DNA of 64,000 nt, taken from contig NZ_VOBN01000006.1 in NCBI RefSeq assembly GCF_008370045.1, positions 300,762-364,761 of the forward strand, written 5' to 3'. The notes beneath the pieces are model-generated. The model was not told the origin of the DNA. It was given only the letters and a program-made list of their open reading frames with translations, and made no database searches. The DNA comes from Pseudomonas sp. ANT_J12. GTDB taxonomy: Bacteria > Pseudomonadota > Gammaproteobacteria > Pseudomonadales > Pseudomonadaceae. This document shows, in pieces, positions 55,458 to 63,892 of this stretch (its first letter is position 1; every line of letters begins with the position of its first letter). The position numbers were made by a program, and so were the translations under genes.

Positions 55458-56213
55458 ATGCTACCCAACCCAACGCTGGACAAGCTACAAACCCTGCGCC
55501 TGCACGGCATGATCAAAGCGCTTGGCGAACAACACGCTACGCCCGACATCAACGACCTCGGCTTCGATGAACGTCTGGGCCTGATGGTCGACCGCGAGCT
55601 GACCGAGCGTGAAGATGCACGCCTGACGACTCGCTTGAAAGCAGCCCGGCTGCGTCACAACGCCTGCCTGGAAGACATCGACTACCGCAGCCCACGCGGC
55701 CTGGACAAATCCCTGATCCTGCAACTGGGCAGCGGCCAATGGCTGCGCGACGGCCTGAATCTGATCATCGGCGGCCCAACAGGCGTCGGTAAAACCTGGC
55801 TCGCCTGCGCGCTGGCCCATAAGGCCTGCCGCGACGGCTACAGCGTGCGTTACCTGCGGTTACCGCGCCTGATGGAAGAACTGGGCCTGGCCCACGGCGA
55901 CGGGCGCTTCGCCAAACTGATGGCCGGTTATGCCAAGACTGACCTGCTGATCCTGGACGACTGGGGCCTGGCGCCGTTTACCGCACCGCAACGACGCGAC
56001 ATGTTAGAGCTGTTAGACGACCGCTACGGCAACCGCTCGACGCTAGTAACCAGCCAGATGCCAGTGGATAAATGGCATGCGCTGATCGGCGATCCGACCT
56101 TGGGTGATGCGATCCTCGACCGGCTGGTGCACAACGCTTACCGCATCGAACTCAAGGGTGAATCGATGCGCAGGCGCGCAACGAAATTGACGACAACAGG
56201 GACTTCAGACTAA
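55458..56213 (+). CDS. istB: IS21 helper ATPase IstB
   Basis: 251 residues. Walker A GGPTGVGKTWLACAL near residue 105 and Walker B DLLILDDWGLAPF. AAA+ regulator of target choice for IstA. AAGGAG precedes the ATG. Complete. Confidence 0.95.
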   Translation: MLPNPTLDKLQTLRLHGMIKALGEQHATPDINDLGFDERLGLMVDRELTEREDARLTTRLKAARLRHNACLEDIDYRSPRGLDKSLILQLGSGQWLRDGLNLIIGGPTGVGKTWLACALAHKACRDGYSVRYLRLPRLMEELGLAHGDGRFAKLMAGYAKTDLLILDDWGLAPFTAPQRRDMLELLDDRYGNRSTLVTSQMPVDKWHALIGDPTLGDAILDRLVHNAYRIELKGESMRRRATKLTTTGTSD

Positions 56214-56277
56214 CAATGCAAACCTGCGTCGCTGCGCTCCGACTGCCTGGCCGGATGAGCGTGGAACAGGTGGCCGG

Positions 56278-56628
56278 ATGTTGGTGGGCTGGGTGGCCGG
56301 ATGGCGTGGAATGCGCAGTCAGCGCGCATTTGCTCTGACAGCTTTTTATAGCTGTCCGGTGATTTCCGGGAGCGGCAACAGTGTGAATTATCAATCTGGT
56401 TTTCCGGATCTTCAAACGATCCAGGCGCAGCGTCCAAATATCAGTAATGAGCAATATGCTGCTATCAAGCCAGGCATGACCTATCAACAGGTTTTGGACA
56501 TCGTGAAGATTCCAGGGCGGGAGACTGCCAACAGTGGAAGCGTCGTGATCTACACGTGGGGAAATGAGCTTTACGTCTACATGATGTTCACGATGGTAGA
56601 CGGAAAATTGCAATCAAAAGGTCGCTAA
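56278..56628 (+). pseudogene. BamE/DUF3862-like small lipoprotein, N-terminus displaced by IS21
   Basis: The open frame begins inside the IS end; native sequence starts only after the target repeat at 56318. The C-terminal part YAAIKPGMTYQQVLDIV...YTWGNELYVYMMFTMVDGKLQSKGR has the SmpA/OmlA/BamE-like fold pattern. Joining the flanks without the IS gives a frame from a GTG at 53704 (MSCHDLVRHKGQRAFALTAFYSC), so the insertion probably split the gene near its signal. The IS end happens to supply an in-frame ATG (56311), so a shortened product is possible. Confidence 0.5.
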
Positions 56629-56774
56629 CATAAGTGCCTCTGTGCCCTGGGTTTTAGCAGCGCCCGGTCATCACCTTTGAAGGCCATCCCTGAGCGCGAG
56701 AGGGTAGTGCTTGACGTAGCTTAAAATCGCATTGGCCAACTGTAGTTAAGCGTGCTCTTTTAGCTTTGCTGCAA

Positions 56775-57446
56775 TTAAGGCCTGCACTTGGTCTGGCGAA
56801 TTCTGATACAAGCCCCTTTTTCGCTGAGGGATCGCCATCTCCCACCCGTATCTCGATTGAGGTCTCGGACATAGCTGGACAGTGCCTGCAGCGCGCTCGA
56901 TTGCTCCGCTGCCTGAGTTCTGCCGAATGCAATGCTCATGGCTTTATCGACATCGCATCGTGCACGCACTTTGGCGGAAACTTGGGCAAAACATTCGCTT
57001 TGTAGGATCAGCATGATTGCCTCCTCGAGGCAAATTAGGCGGACCCAAATACTATTGGCGGCCACCTCGTCATCGAACTTGGATAGCGCCAGAAAGGCTC
57101 TTTTGTCGCCACTCAACATGGTGTCTTGAGCGTTCTGGTATAGAGCGGCGAACAACACTGCTTCGCCGGAATCGATGTCTGGGCGCTCGAAGTTGAGGGC
57201 GTGGTTCGACTGCTCGACCTTTACGTCAACGATGCTTGCATGACGCATCAGCTCTACGGCCAATGCCACTGATTCCTCCGAGCCGAGCTTCTTTAGAGCG
57301 GCTTGTTGATTGTTTAGGCGCAGTTGGAAGGTCAGCTGGGGCAATACCGCAATATCCGAGAGCGCACAGTTCAACGCTCGAACCAGCTCATGGATGAGTT
57401 GGTATTGGCACAGCTTACGGGCAGCATCGCTATCGAGGAGATACAA
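56775..57446 (-). CDS. PIN-like nuclease candidate (toxin-antitoxin)
   Basis: 223 residues from a TTG start, 6 nt after the ImmA-like gene. N-terminal YLLDSD (D5/D7), a central DSGEAVLF (E95) and LSGDKRAFLAL (D114) match the acidic pattern of PIN-domain RNases. The C-terminal part is helical and unassigned. Last gene of an HTH-ImmA-PIN operon. Activity inferred from the acidic residues. Confidence 0.55.
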   Translation of the reverse strand: MYLLDSDAARKLCQYQLIHELVRALNCALSDIAVLPQLTFQLRLNNQQAALKKLGSEESVALAVELMRHASIVDVKVEQSNHALNFERPDIDSGEAVLFAALYQNAQDTMLSGDKRAFLALSKFDDEVAANSIWVRLICLEEAIMLILQSECFAQVSAKVRARCDVDKAMSIAFGRTQAAEQSSALQALSSYVRDLNRDTGGRWRSLSEKGACIRIRQTKCRP

Positions 57447-57452
57447 AGCGCT

Positions 57453-58490
57453 TTACTCACCGAATCCTTGAATCGACAAAAGGTATTTCTGATTTTCTAA
57501 GCTTAGGGCGTCAAGCGATACACCGTCCTGAAAATACCGTCCTACCACATTAATTGCGCTCGGCTGGGATGGGCTGTATTCCAGTGCCTGATTCGCGCGT
57601 GCCCAATCATTGTGGTCCTTGGCATACGAGAGTATTAGGTGGCCAGGGTCGATTCCCAGCTCCTGTCCGAGGACTGCTGCTTTTGCTGCGAGGGCCGTCG
57701 CGGAGCCAACGCGACCCATTGACGATAATGGGTCTTGGTGCCCGTTTCGGATCAGTGCTAAAGCGAAAGCGTCCGCCTCGCGTTCCTCGGTATCTTTACG
57801 TTGGTTGTTGGTTTCGATGAGCGTATCGGTGACCTCAACGATATCCTCGTCGATCAATATGCCGTCTTTGCCTAAGTGACCGCACAGAATGTGGCCCAGC
57901 TCGTGCGCAAGTACGAACAGCTGCCTTGGATGCTGGGTGCTGCTGAAGCCCAGGACGATTGCAGGGCGCCCATCAACACTCAGGGCCATACCAGTCATTC
58001 GCTTGCTGGCTCTTGGCAAGTCCTTTAGGTAGAGCACCGGAATCCCGTGGGACCAGCAGAGCTTAAGCAGGCCTTCGAAGTCGACATGGTTGTTGCCATT
58101 GATCGACAGAATTTCTTCGCGCAACAGCGTCGGATTGCACGTCGGCGGCGTATACGTCGTCTTGGAGCAGAACAAGGCCAGCTTTGTCATAGCTACGCCA
58201 AGGCCGGCGGCAACGCAGAGCTCAGACTCTTTCGTGCCTGAGCGCCGTTTGAACCGAGCGCCGCGCGGGTCAGACTGGATCAGTAACTGACCCTCAAGTC
58301 CAAAGCTAGCTTCAAGGCCGAGGCGCTGTTTGAGAATCAGGGCGAATTGAAGTGCGCCTGCGCTGGTTTTGAACAGACTATTGTCCCACCAGTCGGGCAG
58401 AAGCTTCTCTATATATGAGCGTGGGTATCCCGCTGCTTTGAGGCTACTGAAAGCAGACTTGATTGTTACTGGTATCGAAGCATCATCCAT
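57453..58490 (-). CDS. ImmA/IrrE-family metallopeptidase
   Basis: 345 residues from MDDASIPVTIKSAF; the frame runs upstream 31 codons without family-like sequence. The zinc site is H196-E197-L-G-H200 in AHELGHILCGH, with a third ligand in EEREADAFALAL. Members cleave phage or XRE repressors on stress. The N-terminal 100 residues include a putative HTH-like region (RSYIEKLLPDWW...). It sits between an HTH gene and a PIN-like gene. Confidence 0.88.
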   Translation of the reverse strand: MDDASIPVTIKSAFSSLKAAGYPRSYIEKLLPDWWDNSLFKTSAGALQFALILKQRLGLEASFGLEGQLLIQSDPRGARFKRRSGTKESELCVAAGLGVAMTKLALFCSKTTYTPPTCNPTLLREEILSINGNNHVDFEGLLKLCWSHGIPVLYLKDLPRASKRMTGMALSVDGRPAIVLGFSSTQHPRQLFVLAHELGHILCGHLGKDGILIDEDIVEVTDTLIETNNQRKDTEEREADAFALALIRNGHQDPLSSMGRVGSATALAAKAAVLGQELGIDPGHLILSYAKDHNDWARANQALEYSPSQPSAINVVGRYFQDGVSLDALSLENQKYLLSIQGFGE

Positions 58491-58530
58491 GGGGTCCCTC
58501 CTGCTACCGCTACTGCTGCACTTATCATTT

Positions 58531-58860
58531 TTACAGGCACGCCTTTCGATGAGCAAATAGCAATTCAGCCAGCCGTTTTGCATGCTGTTCTGAACCGTCC
58601 CAAACCGTCCCCAAGGCCTCCATCAAGATGGGGGAGGTGCGAGGGTCTAATTGTTCCGTGAAAATGGATATATTTGCATAATTGCATAAATCTTTAAGAG
58701 TGCGGCTTACGCGCTTTGGTCGGTCATAAAGGTTGCGATAGACCTGCGACTGAGCAATGCCGGTAAGCCTAGCTATGTTACTGCTAGTTGCATTTCCGCC
58801 TCGCTCGAAAAACTGGCGAAGCTCATGCTGAAGCTGGATGGGAGTCTTTATGCAATTCAT
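58531..58860 (-). CDS. HTH regulator, putative antitoxin
   Basis: 109 residues. A central HTH (NATSSNIARLTGIAQSQVYRNLYDRP) and a helical C-terminal part. First gene of the operon; gap to the ImmA-like start is 40 nt. It probably autoregulates: the motif TTTGCATA occurs at 58878-58885 upstream of its start and again at 58673-58680 in the coding region. Antitoxin role inferred. Confidence 0.7.
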   Translation of the reverse strand: MNCIKTPIQLQHELRQFFERGGNATSSNIARLTGIAQSQVYRNLYDRPKRVSRTLKDLCNYANISIFTEQLDPRTSPILMEALGTVWDGSEQHAKRLAELLFAHRKACL

Positions 58861-58978
58861 ACTTAAATATTAGCATATTTGCATAGCTCGTGAAGTGGCG
58901 TATCATTGAGGCGTCTACAGCCCAATGGGTTAGACTATCCTGCTGTCCAGCAGTATTTTTCCAATCAGGACAACGATA
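58861..58978. promoter_or_regulatory. Divergent control region, HTH operon versus sce7726 gene
   Basis: 118 bp containing TAGCATATTTGCATA at 58871-58885, a candidate HTH-protein site just upstream of the HTH start. Confidence 0.35.
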
Positions 58979-59569
58979 ATGCGTGAGGCAGAGATCAAAC
59001 GAGCATTGGCGCACCACTTGGACTGTGTTCGCGGCAGTATGTCGAATATGCTCCTTGAGGAGTTGCAGCTCAGCGGTGGAGAGATCCGAGCAGACGTCGT
59101 TGATGCTTACGACATGCATTGCTACGAGATCAAGAGCGAGGGTGATTCGCTCAAGCGGTTGCTCGGACAGGGCTCCCGATATGCCCGCGTGTTTGATCAC
59201 GTCACCCTCGTGACAACCGAGCGTCATCTCAAGAAAGCGATACCAATGCTACCCGCGTGGTGGGGTATCTTGCTGGTTCCTGAGCATGAGCACGCTGCGT
59301 TCAAGCAGGTGCGCGTCGCCAAACCAAACAAGGGGCAGGAGCCGGAGGTTTTGGCGACCCTGCTCAAACGTGAGGAATGCCTTTCGATCCTTGAGAACCG
59401 CGGAGCAGTTCGAGGATTGCGAGGCAAAAGTCTATATATGCTTCAAGAGCGAGTAGCCGAATTGCTCACACTCGATGAGCTTCGGGAGACTGTTCGCAGT
59501 TACCTGTTGAGGCGAGGTGAGGCTCCTGCAGTAGAAGTGCCTCACGATCTGTTTAGTATTGCTCTTTGA
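58979..59569 (+). CDS. sce7726-family protein, PD-(D/E)xK nuclease candidate
   Basis: 196 residues. D39 (IRADVVDAYDM) and E50-x-K52 (CYEIKSEGDSLKRLLGQ), the D-x(10)-ExK pattern of the restriction-endonuclease fold, with E27 in a preceding helix. The family is found in defence and mobile-element contexts and is often next to an sce7725/beta-type gene, as here. No RBS is obvious. Its 3' end overlaps the beta-family gene by 17 nt. Confidence 0.75.
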   Translation: MREAEIKRALAHHLDCVRGSMSNMLLEELQLSGGEIRADVVDAYDMHCYEIKSEGDSLKRLLGQGSRYARVFDHVTLVTTERHLKKAIPMLPAWWGILLVPEHEHAAFKQVRVAKPNKGQEPEVLATLLKREECLSILENRGAVRGLRGKSLYMLQERVAELLTLDELRETVRSYLLRRGEAPAVEVPHDLFSIAL

Positions 59570-60581
59570 CGACGTAGGCGATGTGGTGAATCCAAGCCTC
59601 AGTAAGATGGGATGAAGCCCCTCCCTTCTTCTCCCGGTCGGGCACCTCGGAATCCGCCCGTGTAGCCATCACCCGATCACCCAAGGAAAACTTCGAACCC
59701 ATAAAGTCTTTGGCGTACCGGGTGACCAAAATTACGGAGAGGTCAATCGAGTCCTGCTTTTTCTTGCCGGTGGCTTTCAGAATGAGCCAATCTTTTTCGC
59801 GCGTGTAACGCAGCGCCACCTTCTTGGCAATTTTCTTCAGGATCTCTTCCGTCCATTTCGGCGACAGGATCCCGTAGTCGGAATACCCCAAGAGCAAGTC
59901 AGAAGCGATTGTGTTCAGTTCCTTCCAAAGGCGCCAATCGTGTCGGTCATACTCGGCCATCGATGACACATCGGAAAGGCTCTCCGGATACGCTCCAGAG
60001 GTCAGATGGACTGTGTAAAACCCGCACCCCTTCATATCTCTAAGCACCGCGGCGAAGGACCTTAAGTCCTGAGCAGCCCATTCACTCGGGCATTCGCCCA
60101 TGTCGACCATCAGGCGTGGCGAGACCTTGAGCTGACATAGAATTCTGCAAGCATCTTGAACTTGTTTGAAGTGGTCTTGGGAGAGGGAAAGGCTCTCGAT
60201 TCTCAGGCGCACAACGACAGAATCGAAGGTAGAAAGCAGTTGCTGCATTTTGTCGCTGAGTTCTACCGCATCTCGAGAGTCGAGAACCGGGATAATTGGG
60301 TAGTTCTTGGCACCGGCGACCGAGAGAAAGGACTCAAACACCTCCATTCGGCGCCCACCCAGCCGGCCGGATGGGTCGGCATAGTCCACCAGGACCGTAC
60401 CTTTCCAATAGTGAAACACCTCAGACATTAGCAACTGATGGTGGGTGACGCCTCGCACCTCAATGCAAGGCCAGACTTGATCGACGAGCTCCTCATCAAT
60501 TGCTTCCAGTGCTTTTTGCTCAGCTTTTTGCCACTTGATCACAGGAATATATGGTGGGTAGCTGGGGTGCAGAGATGGCAT
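59553..60581 (-). CDS. Beta-family protein (PF14350-like)
   Basis: 342 residues, start preceded by AGGAGAGG. The N-terminal YPPYIPVIKWQKAEQKALEAIDEE and mid motif LIDVGE/MVDMGECPSEW-like strand match the phage T4-like beta/sce7725 group. Predicted TIM-barrel-like enzyme fold with an unknown activity. Convergent and overlapping with the sce7726 gene. 60582-61028 holds no gene I recognise. Confidence 0.7.
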   Translation of the reverse strand: MPSLHPSYPPYIPVIKWQKAEQKALEAIDEELVDQVWPCIEVRGVTHHQLLMSEVFHYWKGTVLVDYADPSGRLGGRRMEVFESFLSVAGAKNYPIIPVLDSRDAVELSDKMQQLLSTFDSVVVRLRIESLSLSQDHFKQVQDACRILCQLKVSPRLMVDMGECPSEWAAQDLRSFAAVLRDMKGCGFYTVHLTSGAYPESLSDVSSMAEYDRHDWRLWKELNTIASDLLLGYSDYGILSPKWTEEILKKIAKKVALRYTREKDWLILKATGKKKQDSIDLSVILVTRYAKDFMGSKFSLGDRVMATRADSEVPDREKKGGASSHLTEAWIHHIAYVVKEQY

Positions 60582-61028
60582 TTCCTCTCCTTAGGCGCTT
60601 GCGATTCTATTTTGCCATCATCGTACGTCTTATTAATAAAGTCGAGCGGGCATAACAGTAATTGTGACAATTAGGAAGCGCGGTCAGGGTCCGTCACGGA
60701 GGGAACTTTGCCGATACATAGGGTTGGAAGAAAACCGGCTAAGCAACCAAGAATTGCGCGTAAATTCGTGAATGCCCCCATCGACCGAAATGTGGTGTTT
60801 AGGGATGCGTGGGATACCTCGAGCTTTAGGTTTTGAGAAAGTGAGCCCGTGATCATTGGTATCGCGGCGTAAATCAGACCATCGCGAATGGGCTAAGCAT
60901 CAGATTGCGAGGAGATGAGTCAAATTTTGTGTGCTATTCATCGGCGTTCAGACAGGCGCTTTACGGACAGCTATGCTGACTGGTGTGATTGATTATTCGA
61001 CCGATTTTTGAAATGGTCGGAGGGGCGA

Positions 61029-61163
61029 ATGAATCTGGCGGGCCTAGTCGAACTGCTTTTCGGTGGTGAAAAATTACTTGGATGTGAGCTAGCTCATTCA
61101 GACGCCGTGGCTCTGGCCGGATTTTACTTCCCAGGACGCGCCTATTGTCTAGTCGCCGATTGA
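61029..61163 (+). CDS. Small ORF with strong Shine-Dalgarno
   Basis: 44 residues (MNLAGLVELLFGGEKLLGC...), preceded by TCGGAGGGGCGA at ideal spacing. An inverted repeat (CCGA...TCGG, about 61000-61020) overlaps the SD, which might control access. Whether it is translated is unknown; a chance ORF is possible. Confidence 0.35.
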   Translation: MNLAGLVELLFGGEKLLGCELAHSDAVALAGFYFPGRAYCLVAD

Positions 61164-61284
61164 ACAGTGGTTGATATAGCGGTCACTCCCCGTCAGTTAA
61201 AGGCCGTTGTTGGAAGAGGCTGAACGAGCCCCATGAAAGACAGGACACCGTTTCCCCCTTACGATAAGGGATAGGCAAACGGTT

Positions 61285-61675
61285 ATGTTTATGACTAACA
61301 GCAACGATAAGAGTGGGGAGCTTTTGGGCCAGGAGCGGCGTCGCCTGGAGCCCAGAGCAAAAACTGGCCATGGTTCGCGAGAGTCTTGAGCCCGGGCAAA
61401 GCGTTTCGGTGGTGGCTCGGCGTAACGGCATCAATGCCAACCAGCTGTTCCTGTGGCGCAAGCTTTACCAAGACGGAAGCCTGTCGGCGGTCAGTGCTGG
61501 CGAAGCCGTGGTGCCTGCCTCCGAGCTGAGCGATGCGCTCATGCAAATCCGTGAACTGCAACGGATGCTGGGCAAAAAAACGATGGAAGCAGAAATCCTT
61601 AAAGAGGCCGTGGAGATCGCCCGGTCGCGAAAATGGATTGCGCACTCACCCTTGTTGCCGGGGGACGACCAGTGA
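61285..61675 (+). pseudogene. IS3-family orfA with frameshift near its start
   Basis: The native start (ATG at 61285, MFMTNSNDKSGELLGQERRR) is out of frame with the body, which reads from WSPEQKLAMVRESLEPGQSVSVVARRNGINANQLFLWRK to LKEAVEIARSRKWIAH. The shift lies near the CGGCGTCGCCTGGAG at about 61335-61350. HTH and leucine-zipper features are those of IS2-group OrfA. Confidence 0.75.
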
Positions 61676-62508
61676 AGCTGGTCAGCGAATGTCTCGGTGT
61701 GGCGCGCTCGCAATTAACGGTTCGAATCAAGCAATCGGTATCGCCCAAAATACGGCGAAGCAGGCCCGAGGACGATGCTGCGCTGGTGGTCGAAATCCAG
61801 CACCAGGTCAGCGAGCTGCCCAGCTATGGCTACCGTCGTGTCTAGGGATTATTACGCCGCGCCCGTGAAACCCAGTTGCTACCCGCGATCAACGTGAAGC
61901 GGGTTTACCGGGTCATGCGTGATCACAACTTGCTGCTTGAGCGCCGGATCAAACAGCCCGGTGTGCCGCGTCGGCACGAAGGTCGTATTGCGGTGGAAAC
62001 CAGCGATACGCGTTGGTGCTCGGACGGCTTTGAGTTCCGCTGCGAGGACGGCGCGAAACTGAGCGTGACCTTCGCCCTGGACTGCTGTGATCGCGAAGCC
62101 ATCGGCTGGGTCGCCAGCCCGACCGGGTACAGTGGCGATGATATCCGCGACTTGATGCTGGAAAGCGTGGAGAAGCGCTTTGGCGACCAACTGCCTACCA
62201 CACCGGTGCAATGGCTAAGCGACAACGGCTCGGCGTACACCGCCGAACAGACACGCCTGTTTGCTCGACAGATCGGCTTGCAGCCGGTGACCACACCTGT
62301 GCGCAGCCCGCAGAGTAACGGCATGGCCGAGAGCTTCGTGAAGACGATCAAGCGAGACTACGTGGCACACATGCCCAAGCCAGATCGAGAAACGGCGCTG
62401 CACAACCTGGCCATTGCCTTCGAGCATCACAACGAGCAGCATCCGCACAGCGCCTTGAACTATCGTTCGCCGAGGGAGTTCAGGCGCTTGGCCGCAGCAT
62501 CAATTTAA
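61633..62508 (+). pseudogene. IS3-family orfB (DDE transposase) with amber stop
   Basis: The frame is open except for TAG at 61843-61845, where the family has Trp (GYRRV-W-LLRRARE). The transposase core follows: SDGFEFR, WLSDNGSAYT and NGMAESFVKTIKRDY with D, D and E. The single nonsense change is the only visible lesion in orfB. Confidence 0.8.
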
Positions 62509-63015
62509 CAGGGAGTTGGTGTCCGGTTTTGTAGGGGCAAGTCCGGAGGCGTCACTCCTACTTTAATCAACGCTTTATGTGTTATCCACGATTGCAAAGG
62601 ACGTTTCCCTCGCGGTAATTAGGTAAGAACCTCATGGATGTTTCCTTCATCCACCATGATTGCCTGTTCGAGACTAAAAACACCGTTTATGTGTTGATGG
62701 GACCTGGTCGAATGGTACGAACAGACCTGGGCGTCGCGCAGAGCCTGTAATGAAGATTCACTCGTGCGCAATGTTGCAGTCATCGACGTTAAGAATTTTA
62801 GGTTTCGTCCGTCTCAGCCATACCTATATTTTTTCCTGTGCTTACCAATACATGGGGCCACGTTTCATTGGTCGTCCCCTCGAACCAGGCTCTATAGGGT
62901 CTTTTTACATCTGAGGAACCTACCAGTGTGTTGCTTTCATTCAAACGAATGGTTCATACCCACAGAGGCCTTGGCGATGGCAGTTTTTCTAAGGTAAAGC
63001 GCAAATTCTAGCGGA

Positions 63016-63157
63016 GTGGCGACACATAACCTGCTCTCCGAGCGTACCCGGAGTATCGTCCAAGCAGACGAGTTCTTGCGTGAACTGTGAGCTGTCCAGA
63101 GATCAGACCCTTCCGGAAGCTGCTCGTCCGCAGGTAAAACGCCTCCTGCGACATTAG
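63016..63157 (+). pseudogene. Degenerate BPSL0761-family gene fragment
   Basis: Two frames together give LLSERTRSIVQADEFLREL and LSRDQTLPEAARPQVKRLLRH, which resemble BPSL0761-family small proteins (ERTRAV...FL... and ...LP...R..A..LLRHYP). A frameshift after 63087 splits them. The surrounding 62541-63015 has no gene I recognise. Confidence 0.45.
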
Positions 63158-63272
63158 CCAGAACCATGGGTGACATTCGGGATCGGTTCCTTCGAAAAGT
63201 TGCTTCAAACGAAAGATCCAAGCGATCTAACGTCCTCACAGCAACCTCAATCAGGTATCACTGTCGAAGTTT

Positions 63273-63452
63273 ATGTCCCAGACCCTGCCAGACAATAATC
63301 GATTTCGATATTGCTTCCCCCCGGCGGAGGAGCAACTCCATCCAAGTGTGCAGTGCATCGATGATCGGCGCTGCTTTTTCCTGTCTTATCCGTTGCCGGA
63401 CACCATCGCCTCAAGCGGCGGTGTCAGGAAGGTGTATTGCCCGGACGGTTAG
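63273..63452 (+). CDS. Short ORF, unassigned
   Basis: 59 residues (MSQTLPDNNRFRYCFPPAEE...DRRCFFLSYPLPDTI). Not recognised. If the group II intron-like start at 63432 is real, the native gene is interrupted there and the last seven codons are intron sequence. Confidence 0.25.
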   Translation: MSQTLPDNNRFRYCFPPAEEQLHPSVQCIDDRRCFFLSYPLPDTIASSGGVRKVYCPDG

Positions 63453-63650
63453 AGCGCCAGTTAAAGCTGGCGGAGGATAGTCGATGAAAGTTCGATACTG
63501 GTAAGAAATGGCGAATCAACCAGACCCCGAGTCATGCATGTTGCACCGTGAGGTGCAGGGTGAAGCGTTGACAGGGGAAACCGATGGGCCAGCCATTGAG
63601 CCGCGTAATCAGGGTTGCCGGCTGCCTACTGGTTGATGCGATGCAAAAGA
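63432..63650 (+). other. Possible group II intron 5' fragment
   Basis: Begins GTGTA, close to the GUGYG intron start. It carries short perfect hairpins: CGCCAG-TTAAAG-CTGGCG (63454-63471) and TGCACC-GTGA-GGTGCA (63540-63555), the latter with a GNRA tetraloop. No reverse transcriptase follows. Inference from structure only. Confidence 0.3.
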
Positions 63651-63680
63651 ATCTGATCGTAAGCCAACAGGAAAGATTAT

Positions 63681-63716
63681 TCGGGTCAACTGGATAAAAA
63701 ATCTAAGTCGACCCGA
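63681..63716. terminator. Large hairpin, possible terminator
   Basis: TCGGGTC...GACCCGA closes an imperfect 36-bp inverted repeat with an A/T-rich loop. It lies 3' of the chemoreceptor gene that enters from the right edge. The stretch 63717-63892 has no gene. Confidence 0.35.
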
Positions 63717-63892
63717 GTTATTTCATATCGTCAGCTAATGCAGAAATTCCCATGCCTCAAGTCACTAGTGGCACTGGAAAGTGCCCACGAACGGCGACAT
63801 CCGCTCATCGCACCATATAGCTCAACCCATGCCTCCCGTGCTGAATTTCACCAAGCTAAGCAACCCAGCACCGAGGCTTAAGGCTTAAACAA

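Larger units (their letters stand above)
53742..56317. mobile_element. IS21-family insertion sequence, complete with 7-bp target duplication
   Basis: Ends are TGCATATTCCACGG and the reverse complement of GTGGAATGCGCA. Four copies of a 23-bp unit (TTCC...CATCCGGCCAC) lie in tandem at 53748-53839, and three inverted copies at 56249-56311, with the same 23-bp spacing: multiple transposase-binding sites. The exact direct repeat GTCAGCG flanks the element (53735-53741 and 56318-56324). Length 2576 bp, with istA and istB intact. The 53473-53741 stretch before it holds no gene I recognise. Confidence 0.9.
61234..62540. mobile_element. Decayed IS3-family element (approximate ends)
   Basis: IS3-type orfA and orfB lie in the usual order. 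The ends are approximate: the left side shows AGGACACCG, and the right side shows the similar CCGGACACC on the other strand. orfA is frameshifted and orfB has an in-frame stop, so the element cannot move by itself. Confidence 0.6.

Noticed and set aside
60671..60856. 61-residue minus-strand ORF
   Set aside because: No ribosome site, no family-like sequence, in a gene-poor stretch.
62764..62997. 77-residue plus-strand ORF
   Set aside because: No RBS and no similarity pattern; overlapped by other equally open frames in degraded DNA.
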